Source: Brevibacillus brevis
GTDB lineage: Bacteria; Bacillota; Bacilli; Brevibacillales; Brevibacillaceae
Length of the DNA: 64,000 nucleotides
NCBI RefSeq assembly: GCF_031583145.1
Contig: NZ_CP134050.1
Coordinates: 5,659,501 to 5,723,500 of the forward strand
Direction of reading: 5' to 3'
Positions within the stretch are counted from its first letter, which is position 1. Every line of letters starts with the position of its first letter. A program made the position numbers and the translations under genes. Of the stretch, positions 1-9,188 are shown piece after piece. The notes under the pieces were generated by a model. The model saw only the letters and a list, made by a program, of their open reading frames with translations, did not search any database and was not told the origin of the DNA.

Positions 1-10
1 CTCCTGATAC

Positions 11-19
11 TATCCGATA
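11..19 (+). promoter_or_regulatory. SigD-type -10 box upstream of yjfB
   Basis: The string atCCGATAA matches the -10 of flagellar sigma-D promoters (GCCGATAT) and the same box before hag in this window. The -35 would fall before position 1, so only half the promoter can be seen. Confidence 0.5.
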
Positions 20-47
20 ACAGAGTTATAGGGAAAGAGGTGAAATC

Positions 48-224
48 ATGAATATCAATCAGCTTCATCAAGCTATCAACCTCAGTTTGCAAAAGCAGGT
101 GCAAGATGCAGCAGCCACCCAGGCTGCGGTAATGCTGCAGGACTTCGCTCAGACGCAATCCAACATCAGAGCTGCTGAAGCGCCTCACCCTACTCTAGGA
201 AAAACCATTGACATCCTTACCTAA
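48..224 (+). CDS. yjfB: YjfB-type putative motility protein
   Basis: A 58-residue protein starting MNINQLHQAI and ending with the block HPTLGKTIDI, the C-terminal signature of the small YjfB/putative motility protein family. The start is supported by GAAAGAGGTG seven bases upstream of ATG. There is no signal peptide or membrane segment; the middle is Gln/Ala-rich and helical. Its place at the edge of the flagellar cluster, behind a CCGATAA box, suggests sigma-D control. The molecular function of the family is not established. It faces the fliT operon and shares a terminator with it. Confidence 0.75.
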   Translation: MNINQLHQAINLSLQKQVQDAAATQAAVMLQDFAQTQSNIRAAEAPHPTLGKTIDILT

Positions 225-253
225 AAAAACGGTCGAGAAATCGACCGTTTTTT
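225..253. terminator. Bidirectional intrinsic terminator between yjfB and fliT
   Basis: A 12-bp perfect stem (AAAAACGGTCGA / TCGACCGTTTTT) with a GAAA loop has T-runs on both sides, so it can end yjfB on plus and fliT on minus. Confidence 0.85.
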
Positions 254-258
254 CATGA

Positions 259-645
259 TTATTTTTTTTGGTCAAAGAATGAGCTGAAGTAGGCAATATT
301 CGAGTAATGGTTATACTTCTTCACCGTATTTTTCGTACTCGTGATACTGCCGATTTTTTCACCCAATGTCTCTTTTCTGCCGTTCATTACCGGCTCCAGA
401 CGCTGATCAATGGCATATGCCTTGGCAATGTAGTTTCTCTTCTGGTCCTCAGACAGGGCCGTGCCACGATCGATGAGCTCTGATAGCTGATCCATTGTTT
501 GTTGCCTCTCATCAAGCAAGCGAGACCATTCGTCAGGCTCCGAGTTTTCATCTAAAACGGATGATTCAAGTGCTACCGTTTGATCCAAGATCGTTTGCAA
601 CAGGGCTTCCAGTTGGTTGTTCTCCACTCTAGTCACACCCTGCAT
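259..645 (-). CDS. fliT: Flagellar protein FliT
   Basis: A 128-residue, largely helical protein directly after fliS, the usual place of fliT. FliT is a cytoplasmic export chaperone for the filament cap FliD. The sequence is weakly conserved, so the call rests on size, predicted helices (residues 8-85) and order fliD-fliS-fliT. The ATG lies just past the fliS stop with no gap (stop at 647-649, start at 643-645), indicating translational coupling. The distal gene of the operon; a terminator follows at 225-253. Confidence 0.8.
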   Translation of the reverse strand: MQGVTRVENNQLEALLQTILDQTVALESSVLDENSEPDEWSRLLDERQQTMDQLSELIDRGTALSEDQKRNYIAKAYAIDQRLEPVMNGRKETLGEKIGSITSTKNTVKKYNHYSNIAYFSSFFDQKK

Positions 646-646
646 C

Positions 647-1024
647 TCAACCCTGCTGTTTTGCGAGTTTCATCGCTTCTTTCCAAGTATCCCGGAATTG
701 GATAAACAGATCCTCAACTTCATTCAAGATTTCGGTACTCTTTTTGAGGTTGGCTTCAATTAAACGGCGCATCATGTACTCATACATTGTCATAAATTGC
801 TTCGAGATGGGAATGTCTCTATTCAATGTAATGATGAGTTCATTCAAAATGTCCTGAACACGAATATTGGCTTCGTGAGCTTGAGCAAATTGTCTCTCGC
901 CTATGGAGTTTTTTGCCTGTCTGATAAATTTAATGGCGCCATTATACAGCATTAAGGTAAGTTCAGATGGGGTCGCTGTAGTCACTTGATTGTTTTGATA
1001 AGTTTTCGCAGGATTTTGTATCAT
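647..1024 (-). CDS. fliS: Flagellin export chaperone FliS
   Basis: A 125-residue FliS. The N-terminus YQNNQVTTATPSELTLMLYNG is the family hallmark, followed by four helices. FliS binds the C-terminus of flagellin in the cytosol, prevents premature polymerisation and delivers it to the FlhA export gate. In Bacillus it also cooperates with FliW and CsrA to set flagellin levels, and all three partners are present in this window. It lies between fliD and fliT in one transcription unit. Confidence 0.95.
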   Translation of the reverse strand: MIQNPAKTYQNNQVTTATPSELTLMLYNGAIKFIRQAKNSIGERQFAQAHEANIRVQDILNELIITLNRDIPISKQFMTMYEYMMRRLIEANLKKSTEILNEVEDLFIQFRDTWKEAMKLAKQQG

Positions 1025-1048
1025 AGACTCATAGCTCCCTTCTTCTTT

Positions 1049-2560
1049 TTATTGCATGAGATTCGCAAACCAGCCGCCCTGTGAGTTAAACTTGGAAATG
1101 GCAGTTTCCATTGCGGTGTACTGTTTCCAATATCGATTCTCAATTTTTGCCAATCGGTCTTCCCATGTATCAATATCCAAATCCAGCTTTTTTAAATTTA
1201 ACCCGATTGTACTTGTGTCAGCTGTGGAGCCCGATCCACTGCTGCCCGCCTTTTCAGTAATTTGCTTCATGGAATCGTTAATTTGGCTATAGAGACGCTC
1301 AAAAACCCCGGATTGCTGGAATTTTTGTTCGGGAGTAGTTGCAGAGCTGCCCGGTAGTTTCGTCAATAATTGAATAACCTCATCGGGATTCGTGGTTAAT
1401 GCCTCTCTCAGTTTGTCCTCATCCACGTACAGCTTTCCTTTTTCGTAGTAATTCTTCGTGGTGATACCAATTTTACTCATATTATCGTACTTCGTAAGTC
1501 CAGGAACGGACGTATTAAAGCTACTACGCATAGAGGATACTGCAGAACTTAGAATAGAATCTCTCCGGAGAATTCCACTTTTCGCTTTATCTTCCCATTT
1601 TGAAATCTGGTCATCTGTCATATCAGAACGCTCTGAATCGATGAGCGGTTGATAACTCTTATAAACATCTTCTGTTAGCTTTTTATTGATCGTGTCAATT
1701 ACAGAATTGTATTTGTCAATAAATTCTTTGATTGACGAAACCATAGAGTCCACGTCAGTGGTAACTGAAATGCTCACTGGCGAATTGGCAGCAGTTAATT
1801 GCTTTGCAGAGAACTGCATATTGTCGTAAGTAAAATTGTTGCTTGAAATTTTGAGGGTAGCTCCGTTGATAATCACTTCCCCCTCAACTAGATCTTTCCC
1901 TTTCGAAACACCTGATGCTGCAACTGTCGTGTCAATGGCACCAATACCTAAATTGTTGCTTCCACTCACATTGCCAATGGTGAAGTTACTCGCATCACCG
2001 GTCGACGTAGAAGTAAACACAATTTGATTGTTAAAGAAGCTTGCTTTTACTCCGGTCGTTCCGGATTTTTCATTGATGTCACTAATCACTTTTTCCACAG
2101 TATCTCCGCTAGAGACTGTAAAACTTGCCTCTTTTCCATCCACTCCGGAGTTAATAGAGAATGAAAAATCGGATCCTACTGTGCTAGAAGTGCTTGAAAT
2201 GCCGCCTGATGTTTTAAAGACTGCAGAAGCCCCGGTGGCCGGCTCCGCAAGCTTGTTCACAGAAACCGTATAGGAAGAGAAAGAGGGTTTCCCACTCGAC
2301 TTTACGCTTACGTAGGCATCTGAGCTTGAGGTAACTGCCTTTTTATTCGTATAGAACGATTCATACCGAAGATCACTTGCCTTCGTTCTTAGATCGAGTA
2401 ACAACGTATTTATTTCTCGATAGGCAGTTTGCTGCCATTCTTGTTTCTGCTTCGTACGCTGCAATTTATAGAGCGGTGCACTTTCGGCTTTCATCAATTC
2501 CTTTACAATCTTCTCCGTGTCAAGCCCGGAAGCCATACCGCTAAAGCGGATTTGTGACAT
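1049..2560 (-). CDS. fliD: Flagellar filament cap protein FliD (HAP2)
   Basis: A 503-residue FliD with the N-terminal motif RFSGMASGLDTEKIV (residues 5-19), a coiled-coil stretch near residues 40-70, a variable Ser/Thr-rich middle and a conserved C-terminal region ending in helices. FliD forms the cap at the filament tip that folds incoming flagellin. The ATG follows GGAGGAATCGATT on the minus strand. It is co-transcribed with flaG upstream and fliS/fliT downstream. Confidence 0.95.
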   Translation of the reverse strand: MSQIRFSGMASGLDTEKIVKELMKAESAPLYKLQRTKQKQEWQQTAYREINTLLLDLRTKASDLRYESFYTNKKAVTSSSDAYVSVKSSGKPSFSSYTVSVNKLAEPATGASAVFKTSGGISSTSSTVGSDFSFSINSGVDGKEASFTVSSGDTVEKVISDINEKSGTTGVKASFFNNQIVFTSTSTGDASNFTIGNVSGSNNLGIGAIDTTVAASGVSKGKDLVEGEVIINGATLKISSNNFTYDNMQFSAKQLTAANSPVSISVTTDVDSMVSSIKEFIDKYNSVIDTINKKLTEDVYKSYQPLIDSERSDMTDDQISKWEDKAKSGILRRDSILSSAVSSMRSSFNTSVPGLTKYDNMSKIGITTKNYYEKGKLYVDEDKLREALTTNPDEVIQLLTKLPGSSATTPEQKFQQSGVFERLYSQINDSMKQITEKAGSSGSGSTADTSTIGLNLKKLDLDIDTWEDRLAKIENRYWKQYTAMETAISKFNSQGGWFANLMQ

Positions 2561-2572
2561 AATCGATTCCTC

Positions 2573-2932
2573 CTATCTCTTTTCATCTAAAAGCAAGCCA
2601 TTCATCTCGTACATCTTGGCAACAATATCCAGCATTTTTTTCTGCGGGATTTCTCTTACCACTTCATTGGTCACATTATTGAGGACCTGTACATAGTACT
2701 CATTGAGTTTTTCGTGAAGTTGGAACTTGAGATGGGTAGAATTTGCATCGAGCCACTTGTTAATAGCCTCAACACTTTTCTCTAATTCTTTCTTCGTAAC
2801 CGGTTTTTCTCCTGTGTTCTCAACGCTTGTTCGCCCAGTGCCGCCGGGAATTTCAGGACTTTCGGAAACATTTTTCTGTAAGTCGTTCGTGTTCATTCCT
2901 CTTCCCACAGTGTTAATTGCGTGATAGACCAT
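2573..2932 (-). CDS. flaG: FlaG family flagellar protein
   Basis: A 119-residue FlaG-family protein (YvyC in B. subtilis). The C-terminal half carries the family pattern LKFQLHEKLNEYYVQVLN followed by EVVREIPQKKMLDIVAKMYE. The N-terminal 45 residues are polar and probably disordered. FlaG proteins affect filament length; the mechanism is unclear. It is the first gene of flaG-fliD-fliS-fliT and has a good sigma-D promoter directly upstream (2968-2995). Confidence 0.9.
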   Translation of the reverse strand: MVYHAINTVGRGMNTNDLQKNVSESPEIPGGTGRTSVENTGEKPVTKKELEKSVEAINKWLDANSTHLKFQLHEKLNEYYVQVLNNVTNEVVREIPQKKMLDIVAKMYEMNGLLLDEKR

Positions 2933-2967
2933 TTTCCTTTCCCCCTAGCCGTTTATCCTTACCATTA

Positions 2968-2995
2968 GTATCGGCATGGCAAGAACATGGGTTTA
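2968..2995 (-). promoter_or_regulatory. SigD-dependent promoter of flaG-fliDST
   Basis: Read on minus: TAAA, 16 bases, GCCGATAC, nearly the Bacillus sigma-D consensus (TAAA-N15-GCCGATAT), 36 bases before the flaG ATG. Confidence 0.8.
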
Positions 2996-3016
2996 TAAGG
3001 AAATCACCAATTAGGG

Positions 3017-4900
3017 TCACTTTGAATTTCTTGCCCATAACGATAATGGAAACAATGCTGCGGCTTCCCTTCTCCACGCTTCTTTACTTTGGAGATCACC
3101 TTTTCTTTCACAAACCTCGTACAGTTTAGGGAAAATGGAATACTTGGTCTGTATCTTCAAGGCCTGGCGATACATGTTTTCGGCATCATCATCTCGACGT
3201 GCATTCCTACAAAAGTCTCCCAACAATTCAAGAATTTCTGCGTCGTTTTTTCCCTTTTGTCCGTTTTGGATTAAGAGTTCAATAGCTATTTCACCAAAAT
3301 TATATTGATAGAGTCTTGTTGCTAACTCTACTTGAACTGTTCGTGACCCGTTTTGGAGGAATCCAATGACATATTCAAAAATATCGAATTCCTGTAACCT
3401 CATTAAATGGTTGGCAATATTAAGTAGAAGATTCTCCAAATCCGAGGTTAGAATTTCCTGATTTTCACTTTCTCTAAATACTATCCTGCTCAATACCTGC
3501 CATTCTCTAGCTGACAAATTGAAAGTGGGCTTGATTAAATCAAAAAGTTCTTTTTTGGGGAGGAGAAAGCTTAGTAATAGTACGTCGATTTTGTTCTCTT
3601 CGTGGATAGAAGCGAGATCGATCCATTCCCGTGCAGCATCACCATAATGCTTTGAGTATAGTTTGGCTGTTGCAATAATATTTCTATCAACTTTGGCTTG
3701 GAAACGTTCCAAATAAAAAGCCAGTAATGGATGTCTTGTATTATAAAGAACTTTTAAAAGATTAATCGCATCCTCTGCATTTCTTTGAGGGAAAATCTTT
3801 TCTAGTTCGTCTATAATTTGTTGGTCGGTATAATAGGACATCTCAAATACGGAAATAGCAATAGCGAGAGAGGCAAGAGAGTCTTTCCTCATTTCCAGTA
3901 CTTTAGAAGCGTGGAAGAGTGCATTTTGCTTGTTTCCCTGCTTCAATTCTATATCCGTCAATCTGATGTGAGCCAGATAACTACCTACCCCTTCAATTGT
4001 CTGGCCTATTGTCAGATCCCCCAACTCGAGGCATTTTTGATAGACCAGGACCGCATCTGGCAGATACCCCATCTCTTCATAAAGCCTGCCTTGCATAAAA
4101 TGCAAGTCTGTCACACTAGGGAATGTTTCAATTGCTTCTCGTATCAAAGTAAGGGCATCCTCAAATCTTTTTAAATGCAGGAGTGCTTCTGACATGCTAT
4201 ATAACAAATCGGTTAAATAAACCTTATCTTTACTTAGGTAATATGACTTTTTAAAATACTCAAAGGCCTTTTTGTAATTTTGCTCAACCATGTAGTGGAC
4301 ACCCATGTTATACAAATTATATCCACTTGGATTTGCTTCTACCTCTTTGATTAACAATTTGTAGTTTCGCTCAATTTTATTTTTATCCACCATGACTTCA
4401 GTTTTGTAACCTTCATGATGGATGAGCGATTTTCCGACGCCTGATATTAGGCTGGGTTCATCAATGCCTATATGTTCGTGAATTTTCCCGAAATAAGAGA
4501 GGCCTATATGATTTTTAAAAAGGCGAATCGCAGGATGATACCTAACTGCACCATTTGAAGCATAGTTTTTGATTTGAAGAGAATAGTAGTCCTTCCCTGA
4601 TTGAAGATCCGCCTGTAAATCCGCTTGTTCGTCTAAATACTCGTCCGCATCCAACACTAAAATATAATCGCCTGTTGCATGGCCTAGCGCATAATTTCGT
4701 GCCGCAGCAAAATCGTGTACCCACTCAAAATGATAAACATTCGCACCGTAATTTTTCGCTATTTCTACCGTAGAATCAGTTGAACCGGTATCGACAATAA
4801 TCATTTCATCAACCTTAGATCGTGCCATTTCCAAGCACTTACCGAGATACTTTTCTTCATTTTTGACGATCATACAAAGGGAAATAGAATAGCTCTTCAT
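3017..4900 (-). CDS. GT2 glycosyltransferase with C-terminal TPR repeats (1)
   Basis: About 627 residues. Residues 1-230 form a GT-A family 2 glycosyltransferase: SLCMIVKNEEKYLGKCL, the nucleotide-binding VDTGSTDST and the metal-binding LDADEYLDE. The rest is helical tetratricopeptide repeats. I place the start at the ATG at 4900 because AAAGGA lies 9 bases before it; an in-frame ATG at 4921 has no ribosome site. Proteins of this build sit beside flagellin genes in many Bacilli and are thought to O-glycosylate flagellin, with TPRs binding the acceptor. Donor sugar and target cannot be told from sequence. Confidence 0.85.
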   Translation of the reverse strand: MKSYSISLCMIVKNEEKYLGKCLEMARSKVDEMIIVDTGSTDSTVEIAKNYGANVYHFEWVHDFAAARNYALGHATGDYILVLDADEYLDEQADLQADLQSGKDYYSLQIKNYASNGAVRYHPAIRLFKNHIGLSYFGKIHEHIGIDEPSLISGVGKSLIHHEGYKTEVMVDKNKIERNYKLLIKEVEANPSGYNLYNMGVHYMVEQNYKKAFEYFKKSYYLSKDKVYLTDLLYSMSEALLHLKRFEDALTLIREAIETFPSVTDLHFMQGRLYEEMGYLPDAVLVYQKCLELGDLTIGQTIEGVGSYLAHIRLTDIELKQGNKQNALFHASKVLEMRKDSLASLAIAISVFEMSYYTDQQIIDELEKIFPQRNAEDAINLLKVLYNTRHPLLAFYLERFQAKVDRNIIATAKLYSKHYGDAAREWIDLASIHEENKIDVLLLSFLLPKKELFDLIKPTFNLSAREWQVLSRIVFRESENQEILTSDLENLLLNIANHLMRLQEFDIFEYVIGFLQNGSRTVQVELATRLYQYNFGEIAIELLIQNGQKGKNDAEILELLGDFCRNARRDDDAENMYRQALKIQTKYSIFPKLYEVCERKGDLQSKEAWRREAAALFPLSLWARNSK

Positions 4901-5044
4901 CACAGGTTTCCTTTCATCCATAAGAGGTTCTTAGAATTATTCTTGAAAGGGACTACTATTAATATAATTTTGATGTCCTATTTAATTTAACGACCTTATC
5001 CCCTTTGTCTCCTTATTACTTCAAAGGAAATCGTTCTACGTACT

Positions 5045-7117
5045 CTATGTTTCATTTGTTCTCAGCTCAACCATGTTTTCGCCAAGTATTTGTCTGATTA
5101 ATGGACTCTCTTGGAACACTTTATTTCTTTGAACGAGTTCAAGAAAAATGGAAGTCGCTTCTTCTACACGTCCGATGGATACATAGTAATTTCCTATTCC
5201 GTAATCGTAACTGTCTATGTTTTTTAATGCTTTTATATAATAAATCAACGATTGATACTGTGCCGAGATAGTCAGATGCCAAATACGAAGGAATTCTTCT
5301 AAACCGTTGTAGTGTAAAAACAAGAATTCCTCCTTATCAATTTGATTTATATTTTCATCAAATTGAACATCTTCCGGGCTAAATAAGTTATTTGTTAGAA
5401 CGGATGCAAAAACATAATTTTTAAAAATAAAGGGTAGCTTTGACTTTCTATATGCTTTTTGGATAAGCTCATAAAACTGTCTGGAATCCTCAGTACCATA
5501 TGAAAGGGCTATCAAAGCTTCTATAATTGGGCTTTCTTGTTTCAAAAGAACTTCCTTCCAATTTTCTCTTAACTCGCTTCTAACCTTTTCTCTATTTTGT
5601 AGCTGATTTTGAGTAGTTATTTCTGTAATAAGATGTCTTGCTCTTGTGTCCCATGTATTCTCTTTAATAAACTGCCCAATCTCGGCATTAGAAATCTTCC
5701 GATCAATCAGTTCATTTAAATGACCATTAAAACTATCCAGGTTATCACTAATTCTGATAAAGTCGATATTATAAGCAAGTTCGGGCATATTTGTTGCGAC
5801 TACGGGCAGACCACTTAATACGTATTCATACATTTTTATCGGATCGCAATTCACAATTAAATCCAGATCGTCTTTAAAAGGTATAATTCCAACCCTCATA
5901 TTCTGCAAATAATTTTTCAATTGGCTGTGTTCTTTAATACCCAAAACAAAAAGGTTTTCCTCTTTTTCGGCCAGCATGCCTTCTTTTACCGGCCCTATTA
6001 CAACAAATGATTTATTACGATTGGACCTTACTAGATGGTAGAAGAGATCTTCATCAAACCAGCTTTCGACTGCACCAACATAGCACACTCTTGGATGAGG
6101 GATGTTTTTTATATCATCCGGAATCACATTCATATCAACATGGCTAAAATCATCGATATTGACTGCATTCTTTGACAGTATTACCCTGTCGTTGTGTAAC
6201 GATTTGGATAAATACAATGCTGAGCTTGTTGTGGTAATAAGATTTGCTCTTTCCACAAGCTCAGTTTCGTAATGTCTATCTATTTTGCTACTCCAAAATG
6301 AGTGCTCAATATCTCCATGATCATCGACGCACTCGTAAATGACTTTAAAATTTCCTGATAGCTTATTAATAGTAGTAATTTGTGACGGAAAATAACAAAG
6401 AAAAACGATTTCTTCATTTGAAGAAGTATCAAGTATTTCTTGCAGTATCTCCCTATAATTTCCTAACTGAAAAATATCTTGTTTAAAATACAAGATAGGA
6501 GTGTAAATATTCACCAACCCATGCTTCCTGAGGTTTTCTCTGCTAATTACCAACAAATCATTTGTACTAACGTTTGCTTCTTCAACATCATCTCTAACAA
6601 CAACGGGAGGTTGGATATAATCCACATTGAAACCTTGTCTCATCAATGCCCTTGCCATATGATGAGGCCTTTGGAGCATTTTTCCCCATGGACAAGATGA
6701 CAGGAGAACAAATCTCATTTTCTTTTCAGAAATATTGCAGCCCAGTTTGAATAGTATACTTTCAATTTCTTTTTTTTCTTGCTCGTCTTTGCTTTGACTA
6801 TACAAGGTCCGATAAAGGTTTCCCGCAGTAGCGGTCTCACCTTTTCTTTCGTATAGGTAAGCTAAGTTAAAAAGCGTGTCACCATTTTGATCGCCAAGTT
6901 CTATACAACGCCATAGTAACTGTTCTGCAGTTTCTAATTGGTTTTGTTCAATTAGCACAATGGATTTCATGTTTAATATATCAACATCATTTTTAATACT
7001 GGTCTCATATTCTTCCATCAAAGATAAAGCTTTTTCAAACTCCTTATTTTTTATTAATCCAAGTAATCCGCTCTTAAAATGCTCTTTATATAATTCTATT
7101 TCGTTTATAGTATTCAT
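5045..7117 (-). CDS. TPR-containing GT-B glycosyltransferase
   Basis: A 690-residue protein in three parts. Residues 1-130 contain TPR-like helices. Residues 135-470 form a GT-B glycosyltransferase: FVLLSSCPWGKMLQRPHHMARAL at the N-lobe, and KMYEYVLSGLPVVATNMPEL as the donor-binding motif of GT1/GT4 enzymes. Residues 480-690 are helical. There is no signal or membrane segment, so it acts in the cytoplasm. Its setting between two GT2-TPR genes makes flagellin glycosylation the likely job, perhaps extending a glycan; that is inference. Confidence 0.8.
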   Translation of the reverse strand: MNTINEIELYKEHFKSGLLGLIKNKEFEKALSLMEEYETSIKNDVDILNMKSIVLIEQNQLETAEQLLWRCIELGDQNGDTLFNLAYLYERKGETATAGNLYRTLYSQSKDEQEKKEIESILFKLGCNISEKKMRFVLLSSCPWGKMLQRPHHMARALMRQGFNVDYIQPPVVVRDDVEEANVSTNDLLVISRENLRKHGLVNIYTPILYFKQDIFQLGNYREILQEILDTSSNEEIVFLCYFPSQITTINKLSGNFKVIYECVDDHGDIEHSFWSSKIDRHYETELVERANLITTTSSALYLSKSLHNDRVILSKNAVNIDDFSHVDMNVIPDDIKNIPHPRVCYVGAVESWFDEDLFYHLVRSNRNKSFVVIGPVKEGMLAEKEENLFVLGIKEHSQLKNYLQNMRVGIIPFKDDLDLIVNCDPIKMYEYVLSGLPVVATNMPELAYNIDFIRISDNLDSFNGHLNELIDRKISNAEIGQFIKENTWDTRARHLITEITTQNQLQNREKVRSELRENWKEVLLKQESPIIEALIALSYGTEDSRQFYELIQKAYRKSKLPFIFKNYVFASVLTNNLFSPEDVQFDENINQIDKEEFLFLHYNGLEEFLRIWHLTISAQYQSLIYYIKALKNIDSYDYGIGNYYVSIGRVEEATSIFLELVQRNKVFQESPLIRQILGENMVELRTNET

Positions 7118-7182
7118 CTATATATTCCGTCCTTTTTCTGTTCCTCTAAATGGATAGGCCTTTTTGAATTTAAAAGGAAGGC

Positions 7183-7923
7183 TTATTTTTCTCCCACGCT
7201 ACACAACAAATACCCTTCCATCAGCCTTTTTTCATTGTCCGGAAGTGAATGGTAGAAACTTCGCATAAAACTCGCAGCCAATTGAAACTCTGAAAAGGAT
7301 CCAAATTGATCCACAGAAACATCAAATCCAACGGAATATTCACTCAGAAAAGCCAACCCTACTTCTTCAAATTGATTTTTTAGCGTTATAACGGGCTGTT
7401 CATAACCGTATGGCCAACGGTTTGAACTTTCCAAAATCCATTTCCAACAACGATATAATAAAGATTTGGCATTGGGATTTAATGTGATAACACGTCCGCC
7501 TGGTTTACATATTCTTTTCAATTCTCTTAGGATCAAGACCTGATCCTCAAATGAAAAATGCTCCAACACCCCAGAATTAAAAACAACGTCATATGTATCA
7601 TTTTCAATATCCATTGAGCGAATATCGTTACAATAAAATTTTGCAGGGATATCATGCCGGTCAAACATACGTTTCATCTTCTGAATTGAATTCTCGCTAT
7701 AGTCGACTAACGTTACGGTTGCACCAAGTTTTGCCAGCTGAAAACTAGAAGTACCTGTCCCTGCCCCCGCTTCAAGAATTTTTGCCCCTTGTATAGGAAC
7801 GTTCATGTTTTCTATGACAGCATCAACTACGCATTTAAAAAATACGTTTTCGTCAATTTCATTTTCCTTTGCCCACATCTCATCCCAAATTTCTTTTCCG
7901 CCATCCCGGCTTACTTGACTCAC
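7183..7923 (-). CDS. SAM-dependent class I methyltransferase
   Basis: A Rossmann-fold methyltransferase with motif I ILEAGAGTGTSSFQLA, an acidic ribose-binding residue in VTLVDYS and the post-motif DVVFNSGVLEHF. I favour a GTG start at 7923 because GGGAGG stands 8 bases upstream; a longer frame to an ATG at 7986 lacks a ribosome site. About 246 residues. Between glycosyltransferase genes and before hag, it may methylate a glycan on flagellin, but protein or small-molecule substrates are possible. A CCGATAA box lies upstream (8010-8017) but without a clear -35. Confidence 0.75.
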   Translation of the reverse strand: MSQVSRDGGKEIWDEMWAKENEIDENVFFKCVVDAVIENMNVPIQGAKILEAGAGTGTSSFQLAKLGATVTLVDYSENSIQKMKRMFDRHDIPAKFYCNDIRSMDIENDTYDVVFNSGVLEHFSFEDQVLILRELKRICKPGGRVITLNPNAKSLLYRCWKWILESSNRWPYGYEQPVITLKNQFEEVGLAFLSEYSVGFDVSVDQFGSFSEFQLAASFMRSFYHSLPDNEKRLMEGYLLCSVGEK

Positions 7924-8091
7924 TTGAAGTCCCTCCCAGGTAATATCAATATAGCGCTTCTGTTGCCACCTATTACAAGAAAGCATGAACGGGGTGGCTG
8001 TTTTTTATCTTATCGGAATCCATTCCTATTAAGTGAAGTTAATTTAACGGTTCCTTTATTATTGGTCCTTTGTTACTAGTCATTTTCTATT

Positions 8092-9177
8092 TTAATTTGA
8101 TTGAGGGATATTAAGTCTTCTTAACCTAATTGCTGCTGGCCCATAATCGTGTTGGCTTGACATTTTATAACACGCTATCGCGTCCTGAATCTTTCCGACA
8201 ACTTCATAGAACACTCCTAAATTGTAGTAGGCTAAAAAGCTCCCTGTGCCTATCACGCTGTCATATTTATCTGTTTCCCCAATACTTAAACATTTTCTAA
8301 AGGATTCTTCAATCCAATAAATTTGACTAGGGTCGGTTAAACCACCCTTTATCAGATAATTCATAGTAAAAAGTCCACGGGCAAAATGGAAATCCGGATA
8401 ATCATCGAGGATAGGACTGCATTCTTTAATTACTTGATCACAAACTTTAAAGTGATCCGTTTCAATCAACAAATAAATGTAATCAACTGCAAAAACCGGA
8501 AAGTACCCCTCTGATCCATTCAGAAATTTATATGCCTTGTTAAAATAGGTGAAAGCCATTTCTCGTTTTTTTGCACGCTTATATTCTTTCGCCAATTGAT
8601 AAATGATATATGGATTTTCAGAATCGATCGTGTATTCCTCTTGAAGCAGACTGATATTTCGCTGTGCTTTTTCTTCATTATGAGTAAGATAACCATCGTG
8701 ATTCACGATGATTGGCAAGCGATAATGCGGCAAATCGGATACAATTTGCTCATGAATCCTGCCAGAATATCGAACATCTCTCGGAAATAATCGCGACACG
8801 TATGCAAAGGAACTTTTTTGCTCACCATTATCAATATACTTACTAACTATTTTTAATCTACCAATACCATGATAATTCTCTATAAAATTTCTTATTTCTC
8901 CCTTATTTTGTTCAGGCAAGAACTCGTCCGCATCCAGAACTAGGCACCAATCTCCCGTTGCCTGATTTAATGAAAAATTTCGGGCATCAGCAAAACTGTT
9001 ATTCCATTTATAACTAAATACTTTTGCATCATGCTTTAACGCAATTTCCTTTGTAAGATCTGTTGAACCTGTATCTACAATTACAATTTCATCAATGATA
9101 TCTTTTACGCTTTTAATACACCTTGCTAAATGCTTCATTTCATTTTTTACAATCATTGCAAGCGATATTTTTTTCAC
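8092..9177 (-). CDS. GT2 glycosyltransferase with TPR repeats (2)
   Basis: About 361 residues: a GT-A family 2 domain with SLAMIVKNEMKHLARCI, VDTGSTDLT and LDADEFLPE, followed by TPR-like helices from about residue 195. It is shorter than its paralogue at 3017-4900. I choose the GTG at 9177, preceded by AGGAG at 7 bases; the GTG at 9192 places that ribosome site inside the gene. Its start lies close to the stop of the upstream gene (9189), so the two are coupled. Probable flagellin-glycosylation enzyme by location. Confidence 0.8.
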   Translation of the reverse strand: MKKISLAMIVKNEMKHLARCIKSVKDIIDEIVIVDTGSTDLTKEIALKHDAKVFSYKWNNSFADARNFSLNQATGDWCLVLDADEFLPEQNKGEIRNFIENYHGIGRLKIVSKYIDNGEQKSSFAYVSRLFPRDVRYSGRIHEQIVSDLPHYRLPIIVNHDGYLTHNEEKAQRNISLLQEEYTIDSENPYIIYQLAKEYKRAKKREMAFTYFNKAYKFLNGSEGYFPVFAVDYIYLLIETDHFKVCDQVIKECSPILDDYPDFHFARGLFTMNYLIKGGLTDPSQIYWIEESFRKCLSIGETDKYDSVIGTGSFLAYYNLGVFYEVVGKIQDAIACYKMSSQHDYGPAAIRLRRLNIPQSN

Positions 9178-9188
9178 AGAACATCTCC